36,617 nt of DNA from Gammaproteobacteria bacterium (GCA_011391405.1 JAABQQ010000176.1:1-36617); one strand, 5' to 3'; numbered from the stretch's first letter, positions 1 to 8,321 are shown. Notes: generated from the sequence alone by a model not told the origin. Numbers and translations: made by a program.

Positions 1-231
1 GGCGGCGATCGCAAGGCGTTTCTCGCTCTGCAGGAGGACCTCGGTCACGCCGTGCACGCCTGCGTGCAGGAGTTCGGGGGCTCGATCAGCGCCGAGCACG
101 GCATCGGCCAGCTCAAGCGTGACACACTTGCACGCTACAAGGACCCGGTCGCGCTTGCGACCATGCGCTCAATCAAGCAGGCGCTGGACCCCAAGGGCAT
201 CCTGAATCCAGGCAAGGTCCTGCCGGACTAG
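1..231 (+). CDS. FAD-linked oxidase, C-terminal fragment (GlcD / D-2-hydroxyacid dehydrogenase type)
   Basis: Partial gene: only the last 76 codons are present, reading in frame from base 1 to the TAG at 229-231. The end has the hallmark of the FAD-binding oxidase/transferase type 4 C-terminal domain: an [11 protein letters not shown] motif, then a helix, then [13 protein letters not shown] just before the stop. In this family (glycolate oxidase subunit GlcD, D-lactate dehydrogenase, D-2-hydroxyglutarate dehydrogenase) the EHGIG segment lies near the flavin/substrate site. The particular substrate cannot be decided from this fragment. It is followed by a 135-bp gap before aqpZ, with no clear terminator. 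Confidence 0.85.
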   Translation, partial: GGDRKAFLALQEDLGHAVHACVQEFGGSISAEHGIGQLKRDTLARYKDPVALATMRSIKQALDPKGILNPGKVLPD

Positions 232-261
232 CGGACAGCGTGGATGCGAGTCCGGTTGCGC

Positions 262-291
262 TTGTGACGGACCGCCATTGGTCGCTAGAGT
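262..291 (+). promoter_or_regulatory. possible sigma70-type promoter for aqpZ
   Basis: TTGTGA (262-267) and TAGAGT (286-291) are separated by 18 bp, each matching four of six consensus positions. The predicted start of transcription near 298 would give a leader of about 70 nt. That leader contains the palindrome CCCCCGCGGGGG (293-304, partly overlapping the start) and an 8-bp hairpin (308-315 with 326-333), followed by an A-run rather than a T-run. Pattern match only. Confidence 0.3.
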
Positions 292-366
292 GCCCCCGCG
301 GGGGAAATCGGCCCGAGCAAGGGCGCGGGCCGAGACAAAAAAATTGATTCACGCTGGAGTATCTAA

Positions 367-1062
367 ATGCCCATGACCAAGAAGCTCGCCGCCGAATTTG
401 TCGGTACGTTCTGGCTGGTGCTCGGAGGCTGCGGCAGCGCAGTGCTTGCGGCCGCGTTCCCGGACGTCGGAATCGGCCTCGCGGGCGTGTCGCTTGCGTT
501 CGGCCTGACCGTCCTGACGATGGCGTTCGCCATCGGCCACATCTCCGGTTGTCATCTGAATCCCGCCGTCACCATGGGCCTTTGGGCCGGTGGCCGGCAT
601 CCGACCGGCGAGGTCCTGCCGTACATCGTCGCGCAGGTCATCGGCGCCTTCGTCGGCGCCTTCGTCCTCTATACGATTGCCTCTGGCAAGGCAGGTTTCG
701 ACCTCGCCGGCGGCCTTGCGTCGAACGGCTACGGTGAGCATTCGCCGGGCGGTTACTCGCTCGCGGCGGGCTTCATCACCGAAGTCGTGATGACATTGAT
801 GTTCCTGCTGATCATCCTTGGCGCCACCGATCGCCGCGCTCCGGCCGGTTTCGCGCCGATCGCGATCGGACTGGGCCTCACGCTCATCCACCTGATCAGC
901 ATCCCGGTCACCAACACCTCGGTTAACCCTGCACGCAGCACGGGTCCCGCGCTGATCGTGCAGGGCTGGGCATTGTCGCAGCTGTGGCTCTTCTGGGTTG
1001 CGCCGATCATCGGAGCCATGGTCGCTGGCCTTCTCTACCGCTGGCTCGGCGACGAACGCTGA
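367..1062 (+). CDS. aqpZ: aquaporin Z, water channel
   Basis: A 231-aa inner-membrane protein of the MIP family, the usual size for AqpZ, with six hydrophobic segments and two half-helices carrying NPA motifs at residues 65-67 and 187-189. His175, Thr184 and Arg190 fall where the E. coli AqpZ selectivity filter has His174, Thr183 and Arg189. This supports an orthodox water channel rather than a glycerol facilitator, which would have glycine instead of the histidine and an NPA-D signature. ATG at 367 is preceded by GGAG (355-358); a second in-frame ATG at 373 is possible. It appears to be monocistronic, with a 89-bp gap to the next gene. Confidence 0.95.
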   Translation: MPMTKKLAAEFVGTFWLVLGGCGSAVLAAAFPDVGIGLAGVSLAFGLTVLTMAFAIGHISGCHLNPAVTMGLWAGGRHPTGEVLPYIVAQVIGAFVGAFVLYTIASGKAGFDLAGGLASNGYGEHSPGGYSLAAGFITEVVMTLMFLLIILGATDRRAPAGFAPIAIGLGLTLIHLISIPVTNTSVNPARSTGPALIVQGWALSQLWLFWVAPIIGAMVAGLLYRWLGDER

Positions 1063-1151
1063 AGCCTGATTTCCTCGGGTGGTGCGGCGATTTTCCGCGC
1101 CCTGCGCCACCCGCAGGAGCTTTGCCGTGAACACATAAGCGAGAAGCAGTC

Positions 1152-4100
1152 GTGGGCAGCATTCTGAAGTCGAAGAGTTTCTGGCTGTTGGCAACCCCAT
1201 TGCTGCTGTTCGGACTGTATGTCGCGCTCGGTTTCTACGCCGCGCCTGGCATCGTGCGCAGCCAGGCCATCGACTTCGTCCGCGAGAAGTACGGGCGGGA
1301 ACTCACGGTCGGCGAGATCAAGATCAATCCGCTGCAGCTGCAGGCCGAAATCAAGGACCTGTCGCTGCCCGACACGGATGGCAAGCCGATGCTGGCGTTC
1401 CGTCGCTTCTTCGTCGATGTCGAGCTTTCGTCGCTGTGGCAGCGTGCGTTCGTCTTCAAGGACGTGCAGCTCGATGCACCGCTGACACGCGCAGTGATCC
1501 GCCCGGACGGTTCGGTCAACCTGACGGATCTCGCATTGCCGGACGAAGAGCAGAAGGACGAGCCACTTCCGGCCCTCTGGATCCAGCGGTTCGCACTGGG
1601 TGATGGCACCGTGCAGTTTGCCGACCTGGCTCGGCGGGTGCCGCTCGAGCGGCAGTTCACGCCGGTCAATTTCAAGCTCGAAAACTTCAGGACCACGCCG
1701 GAAGGCGGCGCATTCGGGCTCACGGCGAAGACACAGAATGCCGAGCTGCTGGAATGGCGCGGCACGTTCGCGCTCGCACCGCTGGTCTCATCCTCGGGCG
1801 ACCTCGCGATCACCAGACTGAACGTGCCCGGCGCGCTCGAGGTCGCCGGCGTCGAACTGCCTTTCGTCATTCCGCAGGGCGAGCTGAACCTGCGGGGCTC
1901 GTACCGTGTGGTGCTCGGCGATTCCACGCAACTCGACGTGAATCTGCCGCAGATGCAGATCAATGGCCTGACGTTGCGTGCGCAGGGTCTGGAGCAGGAT
2001 TACATCACGATGCCCACGGTCGTCATCAGCGACACAAAGATCGCGATGCCGGCCAATACCGTGTCGCTGGGCACGATCGCGGCCGAAGGCGTCAAGGCCG
2101 ACGTCTGGACGATGGCCGACGGCACGCTGAACATCGATCAGTTGTTCGCCGGGGCGCCTGCTGCGACGACTGCGAGCGACCCCGCGAAGCCCGGCCAGCC
2201 TGCGGCGACACAGGCCGCCGAAGCTCCCTGGACCTTGACGGTGGCGAACGTGGCCCTGCGCGGTGCCGCGGTGAGCTACGAGGACCGTGCCGTCAACCCG
2301 GTTGCGCGTTTCGAGCTGTCACCCCTCGACGTGACGGCGACCGACGCGAGTCTCGACCTGACGCGGCCGCTGCCAGTGAAGTTCGATGCGACGATCAACC
2401 GCAGCGCGAAACTGACGGGAAACGGCAATGTGGTGCCGGAGCCCTTCGCGGCGGACGTCGACATCGACCTCGCCGGGTTGCCGCTGCAGGCGCTGCAACC
2501 TTATGCCAACGGCACGACGGACCTCACGATCCGGCAAGGCACGGCGGGCGCCACCGGCAAGTTCTCGCTCGCGCCGGCTGGCGCAGGCCGGCCGGAACTC
2601 CAGTTCGCTGGCAACGCGACCATCGCGGACTTCAAGTCCATCGACAACGCGCTCGAGCAGGACTTCCTCAATTTCGAGCGGGTCGAACTCTCGAAACTGA
2701 AGTTCGCCCTGGCGCCCGACTCGCTCAGCATCGACCGCGTGCGCGTCGTGAAGCCGTTCGCCCGGGTGATCGTGAGTTCCGACGCCGTGCTCAACGTGTC
2801 CGCGGTGTTCGATCCGCAGGGCACGGCCGCTGCCGTAGCACAGGCGAAAGCCGACCAGGCCGCGCAGGCAGCAGCGCCCAAGCGCAAGAAGTCGCGCGCG
2901 GAAATCCGGGCGGAAAAGCAGGCCGAGGCGGCGGCGGCGCAGGCCCGCAAGCTCGCTGCCGCAGCGCCGCCACCGGAACTCAAGGAATCCGGCATGCCGA
3001 TCCGCATCCGCGAGGTGCAGATCGCCAGCGGCACGATGGACTTCGCTGATTTCAGCGTGCAGCCGAACTTTGCCGCCGCGATCGAGTCCCTCGACGGCAG
3101 CATCACCGGCTCGTCGAGCGATCCGAACTCTCGCGCAACGGTCAAGCTCGATGGCAACGTCGGCGAGTACTCGCCCGTGCTGATCTCCGGCACGACGCAG
3201 CCGTTCGCCTACGACCGCTTCACGGACATCACCTTCAAGTTCGAGAATATCTCGCTGCCGGTCTTCAACCCGTATTCGGGCAAGTTCGCGGGTTACAACA
3301 TCGCGAAGGGCAAGCTGTTCACCGACCTGCATTACCAGATCGACAACCGCAAGCTCGAGGCACAGCACAAGATCCGCATCGACCAGCTCGAGTGGGGCGA
3401 AGCCACCGCAAGCAAGGAAGAAGCGACGCTGCCAGTGAAGTTCGCGACCTCGCTGCTCAAGGACGCCGACGGCGTGATCAATCTCGAAATCCCGGTGAGC
3501 GGCACGATCGACGACCCTTCGTTCCGCGTCGGCCCGATCGTCTGGCAGATCATCAAGAACATCCTGGCGAAAGCGGTGACAGCGCCGTTCAAGGCGCTCG
3601 GCGCGCTGTTCAAGGGTGCTGAGGACGCGCAATTCGTCGACTTCGCGCCGGGCTCGGCTGTGCTCAATCCTGCAGCCGCCGAAAACCTGGGAGCGCTGGG
3701 CAGGAGCCTCGCGCCGAAACCGGATTTGCGGCTCGACGTGCCGATCGGAACCGAAGCGTCGCTCGATGGAGCGGCGCTGGCCGAGGCCCGTTACTTGCGC
3801 GAACTGCAGACGGCAATGCGCAAGGCCTTGCTCGGCAATAAAGGCAGCGACGAGACGACGCCGGTGCCCGAGTTCGCGACGTTGTCGTCCGAACAAAAAG
3901 AGAAAGTCCTGGCGACCCTTTACACGCAGCTGTCCGGCACCGCACCCGTGATCCCCGAACCGCCCGAGCCAGCGGACGACGTCACACACAAGGAAGCCAA
4001 GGTGCAGGCCGAGCAGGCACGCCTTGCCTGGCTCGAAAAGGAATGCCGCAGTCGCGCAGTCGCCGAACCGCGCGACCTGGACCAGCTCGGGCAGCAGCGC

Positions 4101-4226
4101 GGCACGGCCGTGCAGCACGCCCTCGTCACGGACACGGGACTGGCGCCGGAGCGCGTTTTCTTCGCGCGTGACGGCAAGGTCGCGGCCAACGAGCAGCTGG
4201 TGCGATTCGAGCTCGCGGTGAAATAA
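1152..4226 (+). CDS. DUF748-domain (AsmA-like) envelope protein
   Basis: A 1024-aa protein starting at GTG 1152, with one N-terminal membrane anchor (about residues 10-32) and a long periplasmic part of repeating beta-rich segments. This is the architecture of DUF748 proteins, relatives of AsmA/TamB-type lipid-bridging proteins. Around residues 576-613 there is a highly charged Ala/Lys/Glu-rich linker that looks like a helix splitting the protein into two halves. The C-terminus has the DFAPGSA...L segment common to the family, which resembles an OmpA-like end. Function in this organism is unknown; a role in envelope lipid transport or assembly is inferred from family membership only. It converges with tesB, with only 9 bp between the stops and no obvious terminator hairpin. 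Confidence 0.85.
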   Translation: MGSILKSKSFWLLATPLLLFGLYVALGFYAAPGIVRSQAIDFVREKYGRELTVGEIKINPLQLQAEIKDLSLPDTDGKPMLAFRRFFVDVELSSLWQRAFVFKDVQLDAPLTRAVIRPDGSVNLTDLALPDEEQKDEPLPALWIQRFALGDGTVQFADLARRVPLERQFTPVNFKLENFRTTPEGGAFGLTAKTQNAELLEWRGTFALAPLVSSSGDLAITRLNVPGALEVAGVELPFVIPQGELNLRGSYRVVLGDSTQLDVNLPQMQINGLTLRAQGLEQDYITMPTVVISDTKIAMPANTVSLGTIAAEGVKADVWTMADGTLNIDQLFAGAPAATTASDPAKPGQPAATQAAEAPWTLTVANVALRGAAVSYEDRAVNPVARFELSPLDVTATDASLDLTRPLPVKFDATINRSAKLTGNGNVVPEPFAADVDIDLAGLPLQALQPYANGTTDLTIRQGTAGATGKFSLAPAGAGRPELQFAGNATIADFKSIDNALEQDFLNFERVELSKLKFALAPDSLSIDRVRVVKPFARVIVSSDAVLNVSAVFDPQGTAAAVAQAKADQAAQAAAPKRKKSRAEIRAEKQAEAAAAQARKLAAAAPPPELKESGMPIRIREVQIASGTMDFADFSVQPNFAAAIESLDGSITGSSSDPNSRATVKLDGNVGEYSPVLISGTTQPFAYDRFTDITFKFENISLPVFNPYSGKFAGYNIAKGKLFTDLHYQIDNRKLEAQHKIRIDQLEWGEATASKEEATLPVKFATSLLKDADGVINLEIPVSGTIDDPSFRVGPIVWQIIKNILAKAVTAPFKALGALFKGAEDAQFVDFAPGSAVLNPAAAENLGALGRSLAPKPDLRLDVPIGTEASLDGAALAEARYLRELQTAMRKALLGNKGSDETTPVPEFATLSSEQKEKVLATLYTQLSGTAPVIPEPPEPADDVTHKEAKVQAEQARLAWLEKECRSRAVAEPRDLDQLGQQRGTAVQHALVTDTGLAPERVFFARDGKVAANEQLVRFELAVK

Positions 4227-4235
4227 GCCCGCGGT

Positions 4236-5093
4236 TCAGCCTGCGCGCACGCGCATCAGGCCTTCCTGGGCCGTGCTGGCCACGAGTCGGCCGGCGCGGT
4301 CGAAGATGCGCCCGAAGGCCATGCCACGGGCCCCGCTGCTGCTCGGACTGATCAGCGCGTACAGCAGCCAGTCGTCGATGCGGAACGGACGGTGAAACCA
4401 CATGCCGTGATCGAGACTGGCGAGCAGCACGCCGCCCGTGTGATAGGAAAGCCCGTGCGGCAAGGTGGCCGTCTCGAGCAGGTGGAAGTCCGACACGTAA
4501 GCCAGCAGGCAGCGATGCAGCACGGCATCGGCCGGACACCGTCCCGCCAACCGGAACCAGAGATGGCGCACGCCGGGGCGCGGCGTGCCGTCCTGCACGG
4601 GCTCGACGGACCGGAACTCGAAGGGACGGTCGCGCTCCCAGAAGCGCTGCATCTGGTCGGGCATCTCCGGCAGTCGCAGGCGCACCATGGACGTCAGGTC
4701 GGGCAGGTCCTCCGGCGGCGTGACCATTGGCGCGGAAACCTGGTGGTCGGGGCCCTGCTCGTCCCGCTGGAACGACGCAGAAAGGTGGAAGATCTGCTGG
4801 CCATGCTGGATCGCGACGACGCGACGGTTGGTGAAGCTCGCACCGTCGCGGCTGCGATCCACTTCGTAGACGATCGGCGCGTCGAAGTCGCCACGCCGCA
4901 GGAAATACGAGTGCAGCGAATGCACCGCACGATCGGGCTCGACCGTGCGGCTCGCAGCCATCAACGCCTGTCCGAGCACCTGTCCGCCGAACACCTGCGG
5001 GCTGCCGATGTCGCGGCTGACGCCCCGGAACAGGTTGATCTCCAGCCGCTCGAGGTCGAGCAGCTGGAGCAGGTCGGCGAGCACCGTGCTCAC
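4236..5093 (-). CDS. tesB: acyl-CoA thioesterase II
   Basis: A 285-aa cytosolic double-hotdog thioesterase that hydrolyses medium- and long-chain acyl-CoA to free fatty acid and CoA. Length matches E. coli TesB (286 aa). Visible catalytic elements are Asp in AYVSDFHLL, the LDHGMWFHR segment and Gln in STAQEGL. In E. coli the position before the LDH segment is Thr228 within ATIDHS; here it reads ASLDHG, a conservative Thr-to-Ser change. The start is GTG at 5093, seven bases after the stop of the upstream reductase gene, so the two are very probably one operon. No strong ribosome binding site is visible, which suggests translational coupling. Confidence 0.93.
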   Translation of the reverse strand: MSTVLADLLQLLDLERLEINLFRGVSRDIGSPQVFGGQVLGQALMAASRTVEPDRAVHSLHSYFLRRGDFDAPIVYEVDRSRDGASFTNRRVVAIQHGQQIFHLSASFQRDEQGPDHQVSAPMVTPPEDLPDLTSMVRLRLPEMPDQMQRFWERDRPFEFRSVEPVQDGTPRPGVRHLWFRLAGRCPADAVLHRCLLAYVSDFHLLETATLPHGLSYHTGGVLLASLDHGMWFHRPFRIDDWLLYALISPSSSGARGMAFGRIFDRAGRLVASTAQEGLMRVRAG

Positions 5094-5100
5094 GCGGCGA

Positions 5101-6150
5101 TCACTCGGTGACGCCGAGCCGCTTCTGCATGATCGGGCTGGTCGTCGTGTACTGCAGGTGCACCTTCTTCGCGGGATTCAAGTGCTCGGCAATGGCGAAG
5201 GCCGCCAGCGCCGCTTCGTGGAATCCGCTCAGGATGAGCTTCTTCTTGCCCGGGTAGGTGTTGATGTCGCCGATCGCAAAAATTCCGGGAATGCTGGTCT
5301 GGAATTTTGCCGTGTCGACCTTGATCGCCTTCTTCTCCAGCTCGAAGCCCCACTCGGCGATCGGGCCGAGTTTCGGATGCAGGCCAAAGAACGCGAGCAG
5401 GTGATCGGCTGCGACGTCCTGCGCCGCGCCATCCGTGCGCTTGATCGTCACGCCGGTGAGCCGGCCGTCCTCGATCGCGATGGCGGAGGCGATGCCCTCG
5501 ACGTATTCCATCTTGCCGGCCGCAACCAGCTCACGCATGCGCGCGACCGACGCGGGCGCCGCCTTGAACTCGTTGCGGCGATGCACGTGCACGATGCTCT
5601 TTGCCTTGCCGTTCAGGTCGATGACCCAGTCGAGCGCCGAGTCGCCGCCACCGAAAATCACGAGCCGCTGGCCGGCGAACTCGGCCGCGCTGCGAACCCG
5701 GTAGTGCAACTGCCGGTCCTCGAATGCGTCGCAGCCCTCGACGCCGAGGCGGCGCGGCTGGAACGAACCGAGGCCGGCGGCAATCACGACCGTCCTGGCC
5801 AGGAATTCGGTGCCGGCCGCGGTGCGCAGGAAGAATCGGCCGTCGTCCCGCTTCGCCAGCTCGGCGACTTCCTCGCCGAAATGGAACACGGGACTCATCG
5901 GGGCAATCTGCTGCATCAGGCGCTCGACGAGCTCCTGCGCGCCACAGACGGGCAGCGCCGGGATATCGTAGATCGGTTTGTCGGGGTACAACTCCGCACA
6001 CTGGCCGCCCGGGTGCTGCAGGGTGTCGACGACGTGGCTCTTGATGCCGAGCAGGCCGAGTTCGAAGACCTGGAACAGGCCGGCCGGGCCGGCGCCGACG
6101 ATCACGGCATCGGTCTCGATGGGGGTGGCAGGGGTGCTGGGTACAGTCAA
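5101..6150 (-). CDS. ferredoxin/flavodoxin-NADP+ reductase, thioredoxin-reductase-like type
   Basis: A 349-aa flavoprotein with an N-terminal FAD site (VIVGAGPAGL, about residues 16-25) and an internal NADPH site (FGGGDSALDW). The CxxC redox motif of true thioredoxin reductase is missing at the expected place, which points to the thioredoxin-reductase-like ferredoxin-NADP+ reductase family; that family also matches the length. It would move electrons between NADPH and ferredoxin in the cytosol. The open frame runs on to 6303, but the upstream extension lacks homology features. TTG at 6148-6150 has GGAGG eight bases upstream and gives the normal family length, so I choose it. It is divergent from hemN and co-directional with tesB. 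Confidence 0.88.
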   Translation of the reverse strand: MTVPSTPATPIETDAVIVGAGPAGLFQVFELGLLGIKSHVVDTLQHPGGQCAELYPDKPIYDIPALPVCGAQELVERLMQQIAPMSPVFHFGEEVAELAKRDDGRFFLRTAAGTEFLARTVVIAAGLGSFQPRRLGVEGCDAFEDRQLHYRVRSAAEFAGQRLVIFGGGDSALDWVIDLNGKAKSIVHVHRRNEFKAAPASVARMRELVAAGKMEYVEGIASAIAIEDGRLTGVTIKRTDGAAQDVAADHLLAFFGLHPKLGPIAEWGFELEKKAIKVDTAKFQTSIPGIFAIGDINTYPGKKKLILSGFHEAALAAFAIAEHLNPAKKVHLQYTTTSPIMQKRLGVTE

Positions 6151-6305
6151 GGGGTGAACCTCCGGCAAAACTCCGCGAATTCTAGCGGATCGGTCGTCTG
6201 GCCCCACGAGCAATGGTCCCCTGGCCGGGGTGGATGAGGGTTTACCGCAACGGCTGCGGAATATTCGGCTTGAAAGGTTGGCCCAGCTTAGACAAATTCT
6301 CATCC

Positions 6306-6319
6306 TTGACGCACATCAA
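6306..6319. promoter_or_regulatory. Fnr/Dnr box upstream of hemN
   Basis: TTGACGCACATCAA differs from the Fnr/Anr/Dnr consensus TTGAT-N4-ATCAA at one position. It sits in a longer palindrome with CC/GG flanks (6304-6321). Its centre is 6312.5. A class II activator at -41.5 would start transcription at about 6354, 23 nt before the hemN ATG. The hexamer CAGGCT at 6342-6347 sits where the -10 would be, although it is a poor match. Fnr/Anr control of hemN is established in other proteobacteria. Confidence 0.8.
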
Positions 6320-6376
6320 GGCAGATGGGCGGGTCCGGCAGCAGGCTGACTCCGCTCCCGACACCCAGGAACGCAG

Positions 6377-7774
6377 ATGAACTCGCACCAGATCCGGTTC
6401 GACGAAGACCTAGTCCGCCGCTACGACCGCTCGGGTCCGCGCTACACGTCCTACCCCACCGCGGTGCAGTTCTCGGACCGTTTCGGCGTCGACGAGTACC
6501 GCGCCGTCGCCGTCGCCAGCAACCAGGACCCGATCCCGCGCCCGCTCTCCCTGTACGTGCACATCCCGTTCTGCTCGAGCCCGTGCTTCTACTGCGGCTG
6601 CACCAAGGTCATCACCCGCAACCACGAAAAAGCCGAGGCGTACCTGTACCGGCTGCATCGCGAAATCGAGATGCAGGGTGATCTCTACGATCGCGACCGT
6701 GTCGTGGAGCAGCTGCACTTCGGCGGCGGCACACCCACGTTCCTGACGTCGCTCGAAATCGAGCGGCTGGTCGAGAAGATCGGGCAGCATTTCCAGCTTT
6801 CGTCGGATGAAGGCCGCGAGTATTCGATCGAACTCGACCCGCGCACGATCACCACCGACACACTGCGCGATCTCTATCGCATCGGCTTCAATCGCTGCAG
6901 CCTCGGCATCCAGGACTTCGACCCGGCCGTGCAGGAAGCGGTGAATCGCGTCCAGTCCGTGCCCGACACGCTGCGGCTGATCCGTGAAGCGCGCGAGTTC
7001 GGCTTCAACTCCGTCAGCGTCGACCTGATCTACGGCCTGCCGAAACAGTCGGTGCCGGGCTTCAGCAAGACGCTCGACACGGTGCTCTCGGCGCGGCCGA
7101 ACCGCTTCGCCGTGTATGCCTACGCGCACCTGCCGCAGATGTTCAAGCCACAGAAGCAGATCAAGGTCGAGGATCTCGCCACACCCGAGACGCGCCTGCA
7201 GTTGCTCGAACTCACGATCGACAAGCTCTCGGCGGCCGGCTACATCTACATCGGCATGGATCACTTCGCCCTGCCCGACGACGAACTCGTGCTCGCGCAG
7301 GAGTCCGGCACGATGTACCGGAACTTCCAGGGCTACTCGACGCGCGGCTACTGCGACCTCGTGGGCCTCGGCGTGAGTTCGATCGGCAAGGTCGGCGACC
7401 ACTACATCCAGAACCTGAAGACGCTGCCCGAGTATTACGGCGCGATCGATCGCGGCGAACTGCCCGTGCACCGCGGCTACACGATGACGCGCGACGACGT
7501 CATCCGCCGCGACGTGATCCAGCAGATCATGTGTTACGGCGTGCTCGACTACGATGCCACCGCGAAGCGCCACAGTATCGATTTCCGCCAGTACTTCGCG
7601 AGCGAACTCGTCGCGCTCGAACCGATGGTCAAGGACGGCCTCGCGGAGTTCGCCGCACCCGGATTGCGCGTGCTGCCGTCCGGCCGCCTGCTGCTGCGCC
7701 ATCTCGCGATGGCATTCGACGCGTACCTGCCGTCGGTGCAGGCGTCGGGTCAGCGTTTCAGCAAGGCGATCTGA
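6377..7774 (+). CDS. hemN: oxygen-independent coproporphyrinogen III dehydrogenase
   Basis: A 465-aa cytosolic radical-SAM enzyme that converts coproporphyrinogen III to protoporphyrinogen IX without oxygen, needed for heme synthesis under anaerobic conditions. The cluster motif CxxxCxxC is at Cys66, Cys70 and Cys73, followed by another cysteine at 75 as in HemN. The SAM-binding GGGTPTFL segment and the C-terminal HemN domain are intact, and the length is normal. ATG 6377 has AGGA at 6367-6370. The Fnr/Dnr box upstream and the following nnrS-dnr-nirS block suggest it supplies heme (and possibly precursors for heme d1, which branches earlier) during anaerobic nitrogen-oxide respiration. Confidence 0.96.
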   Translation: MNSHQIRFDEDLVRRYDRSGPRYTSYPTAVQFSDRFGVDEYRAVAVASNQDPIPRPLSLYVHIPFCSSPCFYCGCTKVITRNHEKAEAYLYRLHREIEMQGDLYDRDRVVEQLHFGGGTPTFLTSLEIERLVEKIGQHFQLSSDEGREYSIELDPRTITTDTLRDLYRIGFNRCSLGIQDFDPAVQEAVNRVQSVPDTLRLIREAREFGFNSVSVDLIYGLPKQSVPGFSKTLDTVLSARPNRFAVYAYAHLPQMFKPQKQIKVEDLATPETRLQLLELTIDKLSAAGYIYIGMDHFALPDDELVLAQESGTMYRNFQGYSTRGYCDLVGLGVSSIGKVGDHYIQNLKTLPEYYGAIDRGELPVHRGYTMTRDDVIRRDVIQQIMCYGVLDYDATAKRHSIDFRQYFASELVALEPMVKDGLAEFAAPGLRVLPSGRLLLRHLAMAFDAYLPSVQASGQRFSKAI

Positions 7775-7783
7775 CGCTTCGCC

Positions 7784-7946
7784 CGGAAAGGCAGACACGC
7801 GACAAATGCTGGCGGCCGATCCGATACCTTTCCCCGAACTTGGAAAGACAGACACGCGCTGGCTGCGAGCGATTGATCCGGGGCCTTCCCCCGAGCTTGG
7901 AAAGGCAGACACGCGCTCGGGGGAAGGCCCCGGATCAATCACTCGC
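7784..7946 (+). repeat. REP-like array 1: three cores at 57-bp period, ending in a perfect 26-bp inverted arm
   Basis: The core GGAAAGGCAGACACGCG occurs at 7785-7801, 7842-7858 (one mismatch, A for G) and 7899-7915; starts are exactly 57 bp apart. The 40-nt intervals between cores are related: a variable part containing TGC-N2-GC, then a conserved part ending in TTTCCCCGAGCTT or a close variant. After the last core, the sequence 7915-7940 is the perfect reverse complement of 7871-7896 (26 of 26), leaving an 18-nt loop 7897-7914 that contains most of the core. With one mismatch the pairing extends to 7865-7896 with 7915-7946. Confidence 0.9.
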
Positions 7947-8031
7947 GACACTGCGTGTGCAGCGTCAAGTTCGTTGGAACGCAGACTCGAACCGCAGCGC
8001 TCCGATCGCCTTGTGTCAGGTTGCATGCGCC

Positions 8032-8098
8032 GTGCGAGTCGTCGGGCCTGCGATGCCGCCCGTGTCGGCGTATCGCTGTACCGCCCGACGAGTCGTGC
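8032..8098. other. imperfect 16-bp hairpin between the two repeat arrays
   Basis: Bases 8032-8047 pair with 8083-8098: nine uninterrupted pairs next to the loop, one G-G mismatch, then six more pairs of which two are G-U in RNA. The loop is 35 nt. It lies near the centre of the unique sequence between the two opposed repeat arrays and shares no sequence with them. No T-run follows on the plus strand, so it does not look like an intrinsic terminator. Confidence 0.6.
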
Positions 8099-8113
8099 AG
8101 GCGCCGCATATCA

Positions 8114-8217
8114 CAAGCAACCGATCGGGGGCCTTTCCCCGAGCGCGTGTCTGCCTTTCCAAGCTCGGGGAAAGGCCCCCGATCGGTTGCTTGCATGGAG
8201 CGCGTGTCTGCCTTTCC
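8114..8217 (-). repeat. REP-like array 2: two cores at 57-bp period, inverted, with a perfect 31-bp inverted arm
   Basis: The same core lies on the minus strand at 8144-8160 and 8201-8217, again exactly 57 bp apart. The 40-nt interval between them (8161-8200), read on the minus strand, aligns with the intervals of array 1. Bases 8114-8144 are the perfect reverse complement of 8163-8193 (31 of 31). The 18-nt loop 8145-8162 is the exact reverse complement of the loop of array 1, so the two arrays are the same element in opposite orientation with different arm sequences. Confidence 0.9.
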
Positions 8218-8321
8218 AAGCAGGGTCGCAGCCGTGACATCGGCGCAGGCCGGGCAACCGGCCGGCCTGGCACGTTAAGCTTCGACAGGACCACGACCGC
8301 ATTCACCGGACAAGGCATTTC

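Larger units (their letters stand above)
7775..8321. other. 547-bp non-coding region between hemN and nnrS filled with palindromic repeats
   Basis: No convincing gene is present. Several open frames cross this stretch on both strands, but each merely translates the same repeat in a different frame (recurring PSLERQTRA- or PELGKADTR-like strings). The interval holds two opposed 57-bp-period arrays (separate entries), a 16-bp imperfect hairpin between them, and an approximately 100-bp leader before nnrS. In that leader I see AAGG before the nnrS ATG but no clear Fnr/Dnr box. Confidence 0.8.

Noticed and set aside
308..340. Hairpin upstream of aqpZ as a terminator of the FAD oxidase gene
   Set aside because: The 8-bp stem is followed by a run of A, not T, on the plus strand, so it does not have the form of an intrinsic terminator.
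2319..4118. A 599-codon minus-strand open frame opposite the DUF748 gene, and similar long antisense frames opposite hemN, nirS and others
   Set aside because: In high-GC DNA the antisense of a coding gene stays open by codon bias. These translations are Arg-rich without domains, while the sense strand encodes clear families.
7981..8000. Possible tRNA T-arm remnant (ACTCGAACC) in the hemN-nnrS interval
   Set aside because: No acceptor, D or anticodon arms can be folded around it, and no CCA end or matching stem is present.
7785..8217. CRISPR array, because of regularly spaced repeats between hemN and nnrS
   Set aside because: Only three plus two cores occur, in opposite directions; the intervals between cores are themselves related to one another rather than unique spacers; terminal arms are inverted copies; and there are no cas genes in the window.
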